A stretch of 64,000 bases of DNA from Chungangia koreensis. Its GTDB lineage: Bacteria; Bacillota; Bacilli; Bacillales_A; Planococcaceae. Under the pieces are notes generated by a model. It had not been told where the DNA came from and searched no databases. It saw only the letters and a list, made by a program, of their open reading frames with translations. Shown in pieces: positions 1 through 8,476 of this stretch. The stretch's first letter is position 1. Each line of letters opens with the position of its first letter. Made by a program: the position numbers and the translations under genes. The stretch covers positions 1-64,000 of the forward strand of contig NZ_JBHSEC010000006.1 of NCBI RefSeq assembly GCF_042651785.1, given 5' to 3'.

Positions 1-2
1 TT

Positions 3-43
3 AAAAAAGATGACTCCGGTACAATACCGAAGCCATCTTTTGG
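3..43 (-). terminator. Rho-independent terminator at the window edge
   Basis: Read on the minus strand, a long imperfect hairpin (AAAAGATG.CT.CGGTA / TACCG.AG.CATCTTTT, three-base loop) is followed by TTTTTT. It would end transcripts coming from the minus-strand genes to its right. A second small hairpin (CTGCC/GGCAG, 44-58) lies beside it. Confidence 0.75.
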
Positions 44-114
44 CTGCCTAATTGGCAGGTTGCTTTTATTTAATTGTCCATTTTACAGGGCGCAGTTCAA
101 CTTTAGAGAATAGC

Positions 115-423
115 TTAATTTTCTATGAATGGCTTCTTTATCCACATTACTTTAACGAATAAAGAGAAACTGTGTAAATATCCACCATTTTCTGTACGAA
201 TCATCTCTTCTCCAAGGAATTCACTTTCCGTATTTCTTTCAATTCGATAAATCTTTCCCGGTATTAGGTTGCATTTTTCATAATGCTTATGTTGATCGCG
301 TATAATTTTGACGTGAGTTGCCTCTATTTCCGGACATTCATTGAAACTAAAATTTGATTTCTTATGAGTAATTGGTTTCTTTGCGTTACTCTCTAAGAAC
401 AAGATATTACTTGTTAGTGCCAT
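115..423 (-). CDS. Hypothetical protein, about 102 aa
   Basis: I do not recognise this family. It has no signal peptide, membrane segment or clear motif; it is a small soluble protein of mixed charge with a basic, lysine-rich N-terminus and the sequence ESEFLGEEMIRTENGGYL near the C-terminus. I prefer the ATG at 423, which has GGGTG seven bases upstream; a GTG at 432 is also in frame. The terminator at 3-43 lies downstream. It may be the last gene of the signalling operon to its right or a separate small gene. The reading frame is probably real, but its function cannot be told. Confidence 0.5.
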   Translation of the reverse strand: MALTSNILFLESNAKKPITHKKSNFSFNECPEIEATHVKIIRDQHKHYEKCNLIPGKIYRIERNTESEFLGEEMIRTENGGYLHSFSLFVKVMWIKKPFIEN

Positions 424-544
424 CTGTTTCACCCAATCTTAACCTAATCCCAGTATTATTGTCTTAGGCATCTCAACTATAATTACCCGATGCTTTCAAA
501 TTTACATTTTACAAAGGTCAATAAAGATATTTGAGGTAGATCAT

Positions 545-2080
545 TTAATTCTGTATTACCTTATTTCTTCCACTAGTTTTTGCTCGATAAAGAGCTGTGT
601 CTACTCTACTGTAGAGGTCATCTATTGAGTCGCCTTTATGGTATTCTGTAGCACCTGCTGATATCGTAATCGTCGCATTAGTTGGCCCTACTACTGATGC
701 AACGTTTTCACGAAGACGTTCAGCAATATTCATCGCAGATTGCAGTTCTGTTTGGAATAACAACACGATAAATTCTTCACCTCCCAACCGAATACATAGA
801 TCCCTCTCTCGAACAACATCCTGCATTATATTAGAGATAAATTTTAAGACTTCATCTCCTTTTTGATGACCATATGTGTCATTCACTTCTTTGAAGTGGT
901 CAATATCAATCATAATCACGGAAAACGATTGCTCATTTCGTACCCATTTCTTTGTAACCTCTTCAAAATATCTTCTGTTCTTCAGTTGAGTAAGTGTGTC
1001 GGTATAGGACTGGTTTTTATAACCTTCAACGCGTTTTTGCTGTTTTTCAGAGTAAGTTTGTATCGTCTTTTTAAGTTGCCTTGCCTCAAAATACCACATT
1101 GGCAACTCATCAAGTTTTTTTCGATCCCAATTATTATCTTCCAAGTACTTAGAAAACAGGGCTAATTTTTGTAAAGGTGCTGATAGTTTTTGGGCTAAAT
1201 ACAACGTCAATATAAAAAGGAGTACAATAAATGGAAGTGCAGTGAGAAACATATTTAACACAATGCCACTTAATGGGTGAATACTTACTTCATAAGGTGT
1301 TTGGGAAACAACTCCCCATTTTCTTTCAGGCATAAACGAATATCCAGCAATGAATTCTTCTCCTTCTATATTCATTACCTTTCCAGTCCCACTTTTATGT
1401 TTTATTATTTTTTTCGCTATGTCAGATTCTTTTGAATTCTCCCCGATTTTTTGTTTATCAGGGTGATAAATCGTATTTCCTTGATCATCTACAACAAATA
1501 CATACGAGCCATTATTCGCGAAATGATCCCCTAATATTTCTTCCAAAAAATTCTCTTCCTCTAAATAGATGGCACCGCTTAAGTACCCTTGATATCTATT
1601 GTCTGCATCCCAAATTGGAGTAGAAATAAGGATAATAGTACGTCCTGTAGCAGACGTAAATGGGCGTGAAATTATAGTTTTCCTCTTTGTTAGCGCTTCT
1701 TGCGCCCCCGGTGTATCTAACTTCTTGCCCACTATTGTCGAGTAGGGTGCTGAATCAAGAACAAATCCTTCCTTCGTTACGACAGAAATAGAGTCAAAGC
1801 TCTCTTTTAATAAGATATTATTCAGTTTCTCTTTCAACAACACTTTGTTCTCTTTCAGGGCGCTTACCTCAACCGACATTAATTCTAAATCACTTTGTAT
1901 GGAATTAAGTCTGACTCCTAATTCTTTTGAAAGACTTTCGGCATAATTCTTGTTGATAGTTAATGAATCATTGATTAAGTTTTTTTTCGTAATGAAATAA
2001 CTTGAAAGAAATGTGATGCTGAAAATTCCAACAATTGCGGTTGATAGTAGAAGTATTATCCAAAAGCGTAAGGTCTTGAT
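545..2080 (-). CDS. dCache-sensor diguanylate cyclase (GGDEF), probable ATC start
   Basis: A membrane diguanylate cyclase making c-di-GMP from two GTP. From the start proposed here it is 511 aa: a first membrane helix at about residues 5-30, an extracellular double-Cache region to about 275, a second helix near 277-303, a short linker, and a GGDEF domain with the signature GGEEF near 433. The inhibitory I-site RxxD is present five residues before it (RERD), so product inhibition is expected. The first ATG in this frame is at 1879, which would delete helix 1 and part of the sensor. The frame is open upstream to a perfect AGGAGG, and the codon eight bases after it is ATC (2080-2078). The start is therefore non-standard, or a mutated ATG. 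It follows the EAL gene by about 67 bp. Confidence 0.85.
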   Translation of the reverse strand: MKTLRFWIILLLSTAIVGIFSITFLSSYFITKKNLINDSLTINKNYAESLSKELGVRLNSIQSDLELMSVEVSALKENKVLLKEKLNNILLKESFDSISVVTKEGFVLDSAPYSTIVGKKLDTPGAQEALTKRKTIISRPFTSATGRTIILISTPIWDADNRYQGYLSGAIYLEEENFLEEILGDHFANNGSYVFVVDDQGNTIYHPDKQKIGENSKESDIAKKIIKHKSGTGKVMNIEGEEFIAGYSFMPERKWGVVSQTPYEVSIHPLSGIVLNMFLTALPFIVLLFILTLYLAQKLSAPLQKLALFSKYLEDNNWDRKKLDELPMWYFEARQLKKTIQTYSEKQQKRVEGYKNQSYTDTLTQLKNRRYFEEVTKKWVRNEQSFSVIMIDIDHFKEVNDTYGHQKGDEVLKFISNIMQDVVRERDLCIRLGGEEFIVLLFQTELQSAMNIAERLRENVASVVGPTNATITISAGATEYHKGDSIDDLYSRVDTALYRAKTSGRNKVIQN

Positions 2081-2094
2081 GTGTTTATCCTCCT
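2078..2094 (-). promoter_or_regulatory. Shine-Dalgarno plus ATC initiation site
   Basis: AGGAGG occupies 2094-2089, followed by an eight-base spacer and ATC at 2080-2078. The next codons encode a typical N-terminal membrane helix (KTLRFWIILLLSTAIVGIF). An in-frame TAG overlaps the upstream side of the Shine-Dalgarno (AT-TAG-GAG), so the protein cannot start earlier. No ATG, GTG or TTG occurs in this frame until 1879. Confidence 0.75.
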
Positions 2095-2147
2095 AATTAT
2101 TTTTGTCATATTAGTCAAAGGTTTAGATTCAAAAAGTCCTACTACCT

Positions 2148-2879
2148 CTAATATAATTCAAAGAGTTTCTCCGACAAGCGCTTGGGCTTCGAAATATAGT
2201 AGCCCTGAAACAAAGGAACACCTAATTCCTTTGCCGTTTTCAAATCTGCTTCTGTTTCTATTCCCTCTAATATTAATTCAGCATTCTCTTTTGTATAATC
2301 CAAAACAATTGAAATTAGTTGTTGTTTATCTGAAGATACTGCTAAGTCCTTCGATCTTGTATGGTCTAATTTCACAAAGTTCGGTAGGAACTTCTCCATT
2401 CGTTCAAAGGAAGTCTTTGAAATTGCAATATCATCTAAAGCAATTTGAAACCCGGTGATTTTTAGAATAGATAATTTCTCAACAAAAATCGGAAGACTTA
2501 TTAAGTCGTCCTCAGCCCGATCTTCATTGATTTCCAAAACTACTCGATGTCTTATCCATGGATATTTACTAAATAAACTACTAATAAATTGTCTAAAGTC
2601 TGGATGAAGTATCGTTGATGGAAATACATTAATAAATAAATAGTATTTACCAAAAAACGAGTTAGGAAATTCCGAAATCGCATTAATTATACATTGTGTA
2701 TCTAATTCATATAAGAGCCCTGTCGTTCTTGCCTCTTTAATAACCGTAAGCGGGTTAATTCTTGGAGTGCTTCTCATAAGTGCTTCAAACGCAAAAGTCA
2801 TATCTTCTAAATTGGTCAGTGGTTGATATTCACAGTATAGTAATCTTTCTTCTATTAACCTTGATACGTTTAGCGACAT
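2148..2879 (-). CDS. Stand-alone EAL-domain c-di-GMP phosphodiesterase
   Basis: A 243-aa protein made almost only of an EAL domain, predicted to hydrolyse c-di-GMP to pGpG in the cytoplasm. The expected catalytic set can be read in order: FEALMR, the Asn of INVFPS, the Glu of LEINE, the Asp pair of LDDIA, the Lys of VKLD, EGIET and QGYYISKP. The DDFGT loop is altered to DDIAI, so activity is likely but not certain. The ATG at 2879 is chosen because AGAGGA precedes it by four bases; a longer frame to 2966 lacks a ribosome site. It sits between the chemoreceptor and the diguanylate cyclase genes, on the same strand. Confidence 0.85.
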   Translation of the reverse strand: MSLNVSRLIEERLLYCEYQPLTNLEDMTFAFEALMRSTPRINPLTVIKEARTTGLLYELDTQCIINAISEFPNSFFGKYYLFINVFPSTILHPDFRQFISSLFSKYPWIRHRVVLEINEDRAEDDLISLPIFVEKLSILKITGFQIALDDIAISKTSFERMEKFLPNFVKLDHTRSKDLAVSSDKQQLISIVLDYTKENAELILEGIETEADLKTAKELGVPLFQGYYISKPKRLSEKLFELY

Positions 2880-2981
2880 CCGATCCTCTACTTTCAAATA
2901 ATAAACTAATAATGACAGGCACTTCATAACGTTTTTGTGTAAGTACTTACTTTGAAACCGCATCATTTTTGTTTATTACTT

Positions 2982-5054
2982 CTATAATTTAAATTGTTTA
3001 ACCACATCATTAAGTTCTTCCGCTAATACAGAAAGTTGGTCAGCACTTCCTGCTACTTCTTCCATTGAACTACTTACTTGTTGAACAGTTGCGGCTGTTT
3101 CTTCTACGCCTGCTGCGGATTCTTCGGAAATCGAAGCGATTTCTTCAATCGATGCATTCATTTGTTGACTGTTGGCTGCAATCTCAGACAAGTTATTTGT
3201 AATGAACTGTACGTTTTGTACCATATGCGAAACCGATTCTGTGATTTTGTTTATTACTTCTCCAGTTGCAGCGATTTGTTCAGTACCATCTTCCATTTCA
3301 CGGAACCCATTTTGTAATGAATTTTTTACAAGAACGAATTCTTTTTGGGTGTTATCGACAATCACAGTAATATCCTTAACTGACAAATTAACTTGCTCTG
3401 CCAATTTTCTTACTTCATCCGCAACTACAGCAAAACCTTTTCCATGTTCCCCTGCTCTTGCCGCTTCGATGGAAGCATTCAAGGCTAATAAATTGGTTTG
3501 GCCAGCAATACCGCTTATAACTGAAACCAAATTAGCGATTTCATTTGTACGTTCCTCAAACCCTTCAAATTGTTGAACAGAGTCACGAATGATCCGGTTA
3601 ACGTTTTCTATTTGTCTATTGGATAATTCCATGGATTGTTTTCCTTCTTTAGTCATAACCATAACGTCTTGCGTTGAATGCTGTACTTGTTCGCCGTTTT
3701 CACTTGCTTCCATTACACGAGCAACAAATGTATCCATAATCGCGGAGAGTTCACCCGCACCGTTAGCTTGAGTTTCTGCGCCAGAAGCGATTTCAGACAT
3801 GGTAGTAGCCACTTGCGTAGTACCTTCTTTTACCTCATTTGCAGATTGAGTCAATTCTTCACTTTGACTACTAACGGTGCCAGAAACTATATTAATTTTA
3901 CTTATTATATCTCGTAAATTCTGATTCAATCGGTTTGTAGATGTTATTAATTGTCCTATTTCATCTTTTGATTTTGTTTTTAATTCTTCCTGACTTAAAT
4001 CACCTAACGCTATCTTCGCCATGACATTCGTAACATGAGGAATTTCCCTTAACATACGTTTTAACAGGAGGAATACTATCGCAATAAGGATGAAACATGC
4101 TATAACAAAATATAAACTCAACTTGAAGGTAAAAGTATTAAGACTGCTTAATGCTTCCTTTTGAGTTATTGATGTTCCAACTGACCAATTCGTTGTTGGA
4201 ACTGACGAATACCCGATATATTCTAAACGATCATTTACATGCGTTAACTCAAGACCTTTTTCTCCCTTAACCATTTTTCTACCCACATTTCCGATGTCAC
4301 CAGAAAGTGATTGAAGTTTTTGATCCAGAATCAAATCGCTATTTGGATGATATAGTATGGTTCCATCGTTAGAAAGTAAAAATGAATATCCACTTTCACC
4401 CATTTTATAAGATTCCATTAATTGCGGTAATTGATCTAAAAATATGTCTATCGCAACGATACCTACAGTATTATTGCCCTCTTTAATTGGTTTCATAGCA
4501 CTTAAAATCATTTTCCCAAACACTTCATCCATATATGGCTCAGTGAAATATACATCCTCTTCCTCTACTGCTTGTTTGTACCAAGGTCTACTATATATAT
4601 CGAAGTCTGAATCCGAAACTACGTTATTACTTCCAACTAAAAAATTGGATTTATTGCTGGCAACCCAAGCCATTGCAATCGCATCATCTGTTTTAACAAT
4701 CGCATCAAGTGATCTTAAAACACCATCGTAATATGAATTTGTCGTTGCTTCATCCTTTGAATTGGCTGTATTCAAGTATTTTAGTATCTCCTGGTTTGTA
4801 GCAATTTGCCTAACGACTGTGCCTTTCTCTGCAAACATACCATTAACTTGATCAGCAACTGCCTTACTATTCGTCGACACATTTACTTCTACACTTTGAA
4901 CTAATATTGATTTTGTATATGAGTAAATCAGAAACCCTGTAAATGAAAATACAATGATGATAGCTATAAAAAGAACAAGAGCAACTTTTGTTGAAATACT
5001 ATTTTTTACCCATGAAAACAAACCAGACTTCTTATCATTTTTTCTTTTTGTCAT
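2982..5054 (-). CDS. Methyl-accepting chemotaxis protein with dCache_1 sensor
   Basis: A 690-aa transmembrane chemoreceptor: helix 1 near residues 22-46, an extracellular double-Cache sensor to about 305, helix 2 near 311-331, a HAMP domain, and a cytoplasmic signalling hairpin with the conserved tip region (GQTNLLALNASIEAARAGE, then GFAVVADEVRKLAEQ). No C-terminal NWETF-type pentapeptide tether is visible. The membrane-distal Cache module has the sequence YSRPWY, then EPYMDE and a later Asp in GIVAIDI. This layout resembles the amino-acid-binding dCache motif of receptors such as PctA, so an amino-acid ligand is a reasonable inference. The gene follows cheW by about 100 bp and precedes the EAL gene. 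Confidence 0.93.
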   Translation of the reverse strand: MTKRKNDKKSGLFSWVKNSISTKVALVLFIAIIIVFSFTGFLIYSYTKSILVQSVEVNVSTNSKAVADQVNGMFAEKGTVVRQIATNQEILKYLNTANSKDEATTNSYYDGVLRSLDAIVKTDDAIAMAWVASNKSNFLVGSNNVVSDSDFDIYSRPWYKQAVEEEDVYFTEPYMDEVFGKMILSAMKPIKEGNNTVGIVAIDIFLDQLPQLMESYKMGESGYSFLLSNDGTILYHPNSDLILDQKLQSLSGDIGNVGRKMVKGEKGLELTHVNDRLEYIGYSSVPTTNWSVGTSITQKEALSSLNTFTFKLSLYFVIACFILIAIVFLLLKRMLREIPHVTNVMAKIALGDLSQEELKTKSKDEIGQLITSTNRLNQNLRDIISKINIVSGTVSSQSEELTQSANEVKEGTTQVATTMSEIASGAETQANGAGELSAIMDTFVARVMEASENGEQVQHSTQDVMVMTKEGKQSMELSNRQIENVNRIIRDSVQQFEGFEERTNEIANLVSVISGIAGQTNLLALNASIEAARAGEHGKGFAVVADEVRKLAEQVNLSVKDITVIVDNTQKEFVLVKNSLQNGFREMEDGTEQIAATGEVINKITESVSHMVQNVQFITNNLSEIAANSQQMNASIEEIASISEESAAGVEETAATVQQVSSSMEEVAGSADQLSVLAEELNDVVKQFKL

Positions 5055-5156
5055 TATTTACTTACTTCCTTCCAATTATATGTGGATTATTATTTTCGCC
5101 ATTATGAAGTTTAAAAATCAATAGCATCAATAGAAAATGCAAAAATTTGTAGAAAA

Positions 5157-5603
5157 TTAATTTGCAAGTTCAGATAAGTCTTTTGCTTTCATAATTTCAT
5201 CCCGTTCAAGGATGGCTGGGAGGTTCAACATGACGATCATTTTGTCTTCCAAATTCAAAATGCCTTCTATGTATTTTTCAGTGATGATGGATGGGGTTTC
5301 ATTTATTAAAGATGAATCAATATCTAAAACGTCTGTCGCGACATCCACCATCAGCCCAACTACCAAGTCATCATGTTGGGTAATTATTACGAAGTTCTCC
5401 TCCGAGAAAGATATTTTCCCTAAATTGAAATACTCGGCTAAATCAATAATTGAGATAATCTCACCTCTCATATTGATGATACCCCTGAAAAAAACAGGTG
5501 TTTGCGGTAGTTCTCTGATTTCCCTGACCTTTTCGATGGAGCGAATATATTGAAGTTCAACTCCATAATTTTTTCCTTTCAGTTGAAACACAACAATCTT
5601 CAT
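5157..5603 (-). CDS. cheW: CheW-type chemotaxis coupling protein
   Basis: A single CheW domain of 148 aa, the adaptor that couples chemoreceptors to the CheA kinase. Typical segments are the N-terminal VVFQLKGKNYGV, the RELPQTPVFFRGIINMRGEIISIIDL core and the C-terminal ILNLEDKMIVMLNL strand. I chose the ATG at 5603 because AGAGGA lies eight bases upstream; a GTG at 5621 would overlap that site. It is the first gene of the signalling operon (cheW, receptor, EAL, GGDEF). No cheA lies in this window, so this CheW presumably pairs its receptor with a kinase encoded elsewhere. Confidence 0.93.
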   Translation of the reverse strand: MKIVVFQLKGKNYGVELQYIRSIEKVREIRELPQTPVFFRGIINMRGEIISIIDLAEYFNLGKISFSEENFVIITQHDDLVVGLMVDVATDVLDIDSSLINETPSIITEKYIEGILNLEDKMIVMLNLPAILERDEIMKAKDLSELAN

Positions 5604-5766
5604 CGTTACTTCCTCTCCCACGTTTTACATTTTAATTAAAACTTTTTTCCTATATCCATCATTTAAAATTAGGCATTTTGTATGACTTAACAAGAATACA
5701 CTCTATTTAGCAGGGAGTGGTAAAAAAAAACATTTATTTTATGTCGAAATTGTGTCTATTTGGAAT

Positions 5767-5780
5767 TGAAAGCACTTTCA
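5767..5780. promoter_or_regulatory. cre-like CcpA site
   Basis: TGAAAGCACTTTCA matches the ideal catabolite-responsive element TGAAAGCGCTTTCA at all but one central base, inside a 16-bp palindrome (TTGAAAG-CA-CTTTCAA). It lies about 165 bp upstream of cheW, so catabolite control of the signalling operon is possible. I could not place a convincing promoter next to it. The rest of 5604-5980 is AT-rich and shows no gene. Confidence 0.5.
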
Positions 5781-5989
5781 AATTTTTGAAAATATAAATA
5801 CTTTTTTCAACACAAATGATATAATATTAGTCTTTTACCTTCCTCATAACCGTTCACAAATAAAAAGAGTACTACTCTTGAAGCATTCTTCAGGTGTTTT
5901 ATCAAAGTTAAAACCTTTAAATGATAGAATCCTAAGTTTTTGATTCTCTGTTTTCTCCAGGTATTGTACCTTACAGCATTACAATCGAG

Positions 5990-6800
5990 TAGAGGGAGTG
6001 ATTAACTCCCGTCCTCTTACACCTCCGTACGTACCATTGGTATGCGGTGGTTCGAAAGTTTTTTGAAATCAATTAGTAGGCTTTTGATTCTTGTTTTCCC
6101 AGTACTGATTGTTTAGTGTCTGGTCTATAATTGTTTGTTAGGACAGTCGCCAGTAACCCTTTCGGGGTTTCGCACATCTCCATGCGTCAACTGGCTTAAT
6201 TCCACACTTCTTAAGCTCTCGGTATTTCGTCGAGGGCTTTTTCCATTCTTTCCACTTACACGCTCTTGATCTTCGTCTTACGTGACTATCTATCTTTAAT
6301 GCATATTTCTTGATGTTACCAATCTTAAAATAGTTAAAACCATCCCCTGAACCTATTGGTTCAGTTTGTGGATTCGATACTCCATACTGATTCTCCAGCT
6401 GCAGTTGGTTAACCATCTAAGCTTGGCCTAAAACTTCGCCTTGCTCTTCTTTTACACGTACACTAGTGTCTGTTTCCTGTCTAGATCGAAAGTTACGCCT
6501 AAGAATGTAAGTGCGCTCGGCTTTCCCAGCGCACTTTTCTCTCGTTTACTTTTTTAGTTTCAGCTTTTACTCGCTGAAGTCGGTAATCCCTTGTTTGATA
6601 CGTTTTTCAAGTAGATGTTACTGTCATGCGCTTATCGGACAAACATATGTCCCCGTTTACTCTAACTCCCAATCCAGCTCGGTTATAGAAACGGATTTAA
6701 CGGTCCGCCTTGCGAAGTCACTTCCCGAGTGATTGGAGACAATACCGTTTTCCATCACATCGGCTAGAAGGAAAAGAAAGCTTAAAATCGACTAGTATTT
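5990..6800 (-). mobile_element. Truncated group II intron (3' part)
   Basis: On the minus strand the 3' end of a bacterial group II intron is recognisable. Domain V is the hairpin at about 6054-6021, reading CGAACCACCGCATACC, a short loop, then GGTACGTACGGAGGTG. Domain VI follows as the stem GGGAGTTAATCACTCCC, about 6008-5992. Upstream lies a broken maturase gene. The 5' intron domains and the N-terminal half of the reverse transcriptase are missing, so this is a dead, 5'-truncated copy. It sits beside a chemoreceptor relic. Confidence 0.8.
6138..6790 (-). pseudogene. ltrA: Broken group II intron reverse transcriptase/maturase
   Basis: Fragments of an LtrA-type protein can be read in several frames. 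They are VMENGIVSNHSG and SQGGPLNPFL (RT motif 4), LDWELE, then KRGHMFVR followed by a stop where the catalytic YADD should be (reads stop-A-H-D, then SNIYLKNV), then EKSALGKPSALTFLGVTF (the FLGF motif). Last is an intact maturase-specific tail of 92 codons (6416-6138) containing SHVRRRSRACKWKEW and ending KGYWRLS. Several frameshifts and stops separate the pieces and the first half is gone, so no active enzyme can be made. Confidence 0.85.
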
Positions 6801-6863
6801 TGGTTGTAAGGAAATAAGCACTCCCTTTCTTATTTACACTATAAAATATGTATTTGCTTCTCT

Positions 6864-6905
6864 AAAAAAAGATTTCTAAGAAGCTCCTCTCGCCTCTTAG
6901 AAATC
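6864..6905 (-). terminator. Rho-independent terminator
   Basis: Perfect 11-bp stem GATTTCTAAGA / TCTTAGAAATC with a 13-base loop, followed on the minus strand by TTTTTTT. It lies just after the chemoreceptor relic and is probably its original terminator. Confidence 0.85.
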
Positions 6906-6933
6906 CTATTAATTCAATATTTTTAGACAAAAT

Positions 6934-7415
6934 CTATATTTTAAACTTTCTCACCAATCCACTCAACGTCTCAGACAATCTTGTCAATTCTCCAGAACGT
7001 CCAGCAACTTTTCCATCCAACTCAGAATTAGTTGGGTGGATGCAGAAGTCTCTTCGATTCCAGCTGATTATTTCTTCCGTGACAGAAGCGATTTATGAAA
7101 TGGAAGTATTAAACTTCTCACTGTTTTCGGATATCAACGCCAGGTTTTCTGAGATGTGTTTAATGTTCTGTACCATTTGCGAAACTGACTCATCAATCTG
7201 CCTAAAGGTCTCAGATGTTGTCCGGATTTCTTCCGTGCCTTTTCTACTCGTCGTAGCTGCCTTTTAATGATTCTGCAACAGAAGAACTTTCACTTTGTAT
7301 GCTTTCAACGATATGCATGATGTCTTGTATAGAATGATCCACTTTCTCAGCAAGTTTCTTCACTTCATCCGCTACAACCGCAAAACCGTTAACTTTTGTG
7401 AAATAAAGTGCTTCC
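6934..7415 (-). pseudogene. Decayed chemoreceptor C-terminal fragment
   Basis: The minus strand encodes pieces of a methyl-accepting chemotaxis signalling domain: GFAVVADEVKKLAEKVD, then SIQDIMHIVESIQSES, then in shifted frames EEIRTTSETFRQIDESVSQM and VQNIKHISENLALISENSEK. The end is ETLSGLVRKFKI plus stop (6934). Frameshifts and internal stops interrupt it, and the N-terminal sensor half is absent. It resembles the tail of the intact receptor at 2982-5054 and is probably a decayed paralogue next to the intron insertion. Confidence 0.85.
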
Positions 7416-7503
7416 ATATATCTTGAATTAATTAATTTCTATAAACATAAGAACGAACAATCCGATAAGTATATTATATATATAATTTGTAGAGGTGCTT
7501 ACT

Positions 7504-7875
7504 TTGGACATAGCTGAAATAATTGATAAAATTAATCATTCAATAGATGAAGTGGATTTTGTAACTGCAAGAAAGCTTATCGAGAATAACTTTGAATTAA
7601 TTAGCAAAAAGAGACAACTTTTAAATCGAAATGCGAGAGAGTTGTTTGAAATACTCAAAAACAATCTAAATGCCGGTATTAAAACTTTGAGTCGTAGTGA
7701 AATGACCACAATTTACGCGATCAACTCTTACGCAACTAATTTCGATATAAATGGCTTGAAATTATCTGTTAAAAATAATCTCGATCTATTAATGAGACAA
7801 GATATTACACACTATTTAAATCAGGATGCAAAAGCTATACTTACAGGAATGAAAATGATTAGTGGAGAAAATTAA
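7504..7875 (+). CDS. Conserved hypothetical helical protein, 123 aa
   Basis: A small, soluble, mainly helical protein beginning MDIAEIIDKINHSIDEVDF. It has no recognised catalytic motif, signal peptide or membrane segment. I believe similar short proteins are common in Bacillales, but I cannot name a function. The TTG at 7504 is chosen because AGAGGTG ends six bases upstream; a GTG at 7495 would overlap that site. It is one of the few plus-strand genes and is followed 62 bp later by another small plus-strand gene. Confidence 0.7.
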   Translation: MDIAEIIDKINHSIDEVDFVTARKLIENNFELISKKRQLLNRNARELFEILKNNLNAGIKTLSRSEMTTIYAINSYATNFDINGLKLSVKNNLDLLMRQDITHYLNQDAKAILTGMKMISGEN

Positions 7876-7937
7876 GGTATAAATTCAATCCCCTTCCCCA
7901 AGAATAATGATAACTCCAACGGAAGGGAGAGTTATCA

Positions 7938-8261
7938 TTGGAAAACGGTCAAATAAGCTACAAAGCTGTCTATGCTGTTTTTCTTCTATTCTTATTGTCC
8001 ATTTTAGATGCTTTTTACACCGATCTTGGAATCCGCCATCAATTCATTACAGAAGCAAATCCACTTATGAATATGATTTACGAGAAAACAGTCATCGGAT
8101 TCTATGGGATCAAACTGATTCTACCTTTGCTCATGCTGTTCATTGTTCTGAACATAAAAGTGAAGAGACATCTATGGTTCCTCATCAATGGATCACTCAT
8201 CTTATACGGTGTCATTTTATATCTGCACCTTCAGTGGATTACAAAAGTCTCAATAGGATAG
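7938..8261 (+). CDS. DUF5658-like small membrane protein
   Basis: A 107-aa protein with three predicted membrane helices, near residues 9-26, 52-71 and 80-98, and the loop motif LDAFYTDLGI...ITEANPLM. That D-x-x-x-T-D...E-x-N-P-L-M pattern fits the DUF5658 family of small membrane proteins of unknown role. The start is TTG (7938), preceded by GGGAGA at seven bases. The stop codon lies inside the stem of a terminator. Confidence 0.75.
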   Translation: MENGQISYKAVYAVFLLFLLSILDAFYTDLGIRHQFITEANPLMNMIYEKTVIGFYGIKLILPLLMLFIVLNIKVKRHLWFLINGSLILYGVILYLHLQWITKVSIG

Positions 8262-8290
8262 CTCCTGGTGCTGCCAGAAGCTATTTTTTT
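8258..8290 (+). terminator. Rho-independent terminator of the DUF5658 gene
   Basis: Hairpin ATAGCTcCTGG / CCAGaAGCTAT followed by TTTTTT. It overlaps the stop codon of the gene at 7938-8261. The next 150 bases show no convincing gene. Confidence 0.85.
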
Positions 8291-8437
8291 ATGAAGTGAG
8301 GTGCAAATGTCGACTATCGATTGGTTCTTTATCTTTTATACTACTTTTATTTGTCGTCTATCAACCTATCCCTTGTCATGTATCATTTCTAAAAACGAAT
8401 CAGAACCCTTCTTGTTCGATCCATCCCATCCCAAAAT

Positions 8438-8466
8438 GAAAAAGAGCAAGCCCTTACAGCTCGCTC
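8438..8466 (-). terminator. Terminator of the catabolic operon
   Basis: On the minus strand, GAGCGAGC / GCTTGCTC with a seven-base loop and a TTTTT tract, directly after the enoyl-CoA hydratase gene. It closes the nine-gene operon that starts near 16.05 kb. Confidence 0.85.
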
Positions 8467-8476
8467 TCATTCGTAC

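Noticed and set aside
5856..5876. AAGAGT-ACT-ACTCTT palindrome as a terminator
   Set aside because: The stem is only six base pairs with a three-base loop and no T-tract on either strand.
8290..8436. Short plus-strand frames, including one with a hydrophobic stretch (SIGSLSFILLLFVVYQ) after a GTG
   Set aside because: The frame begins inside the U-tract of a terminator, has no ribosome site, and is only about 47 codons. Other frames run into the terminator of the opposite operon.
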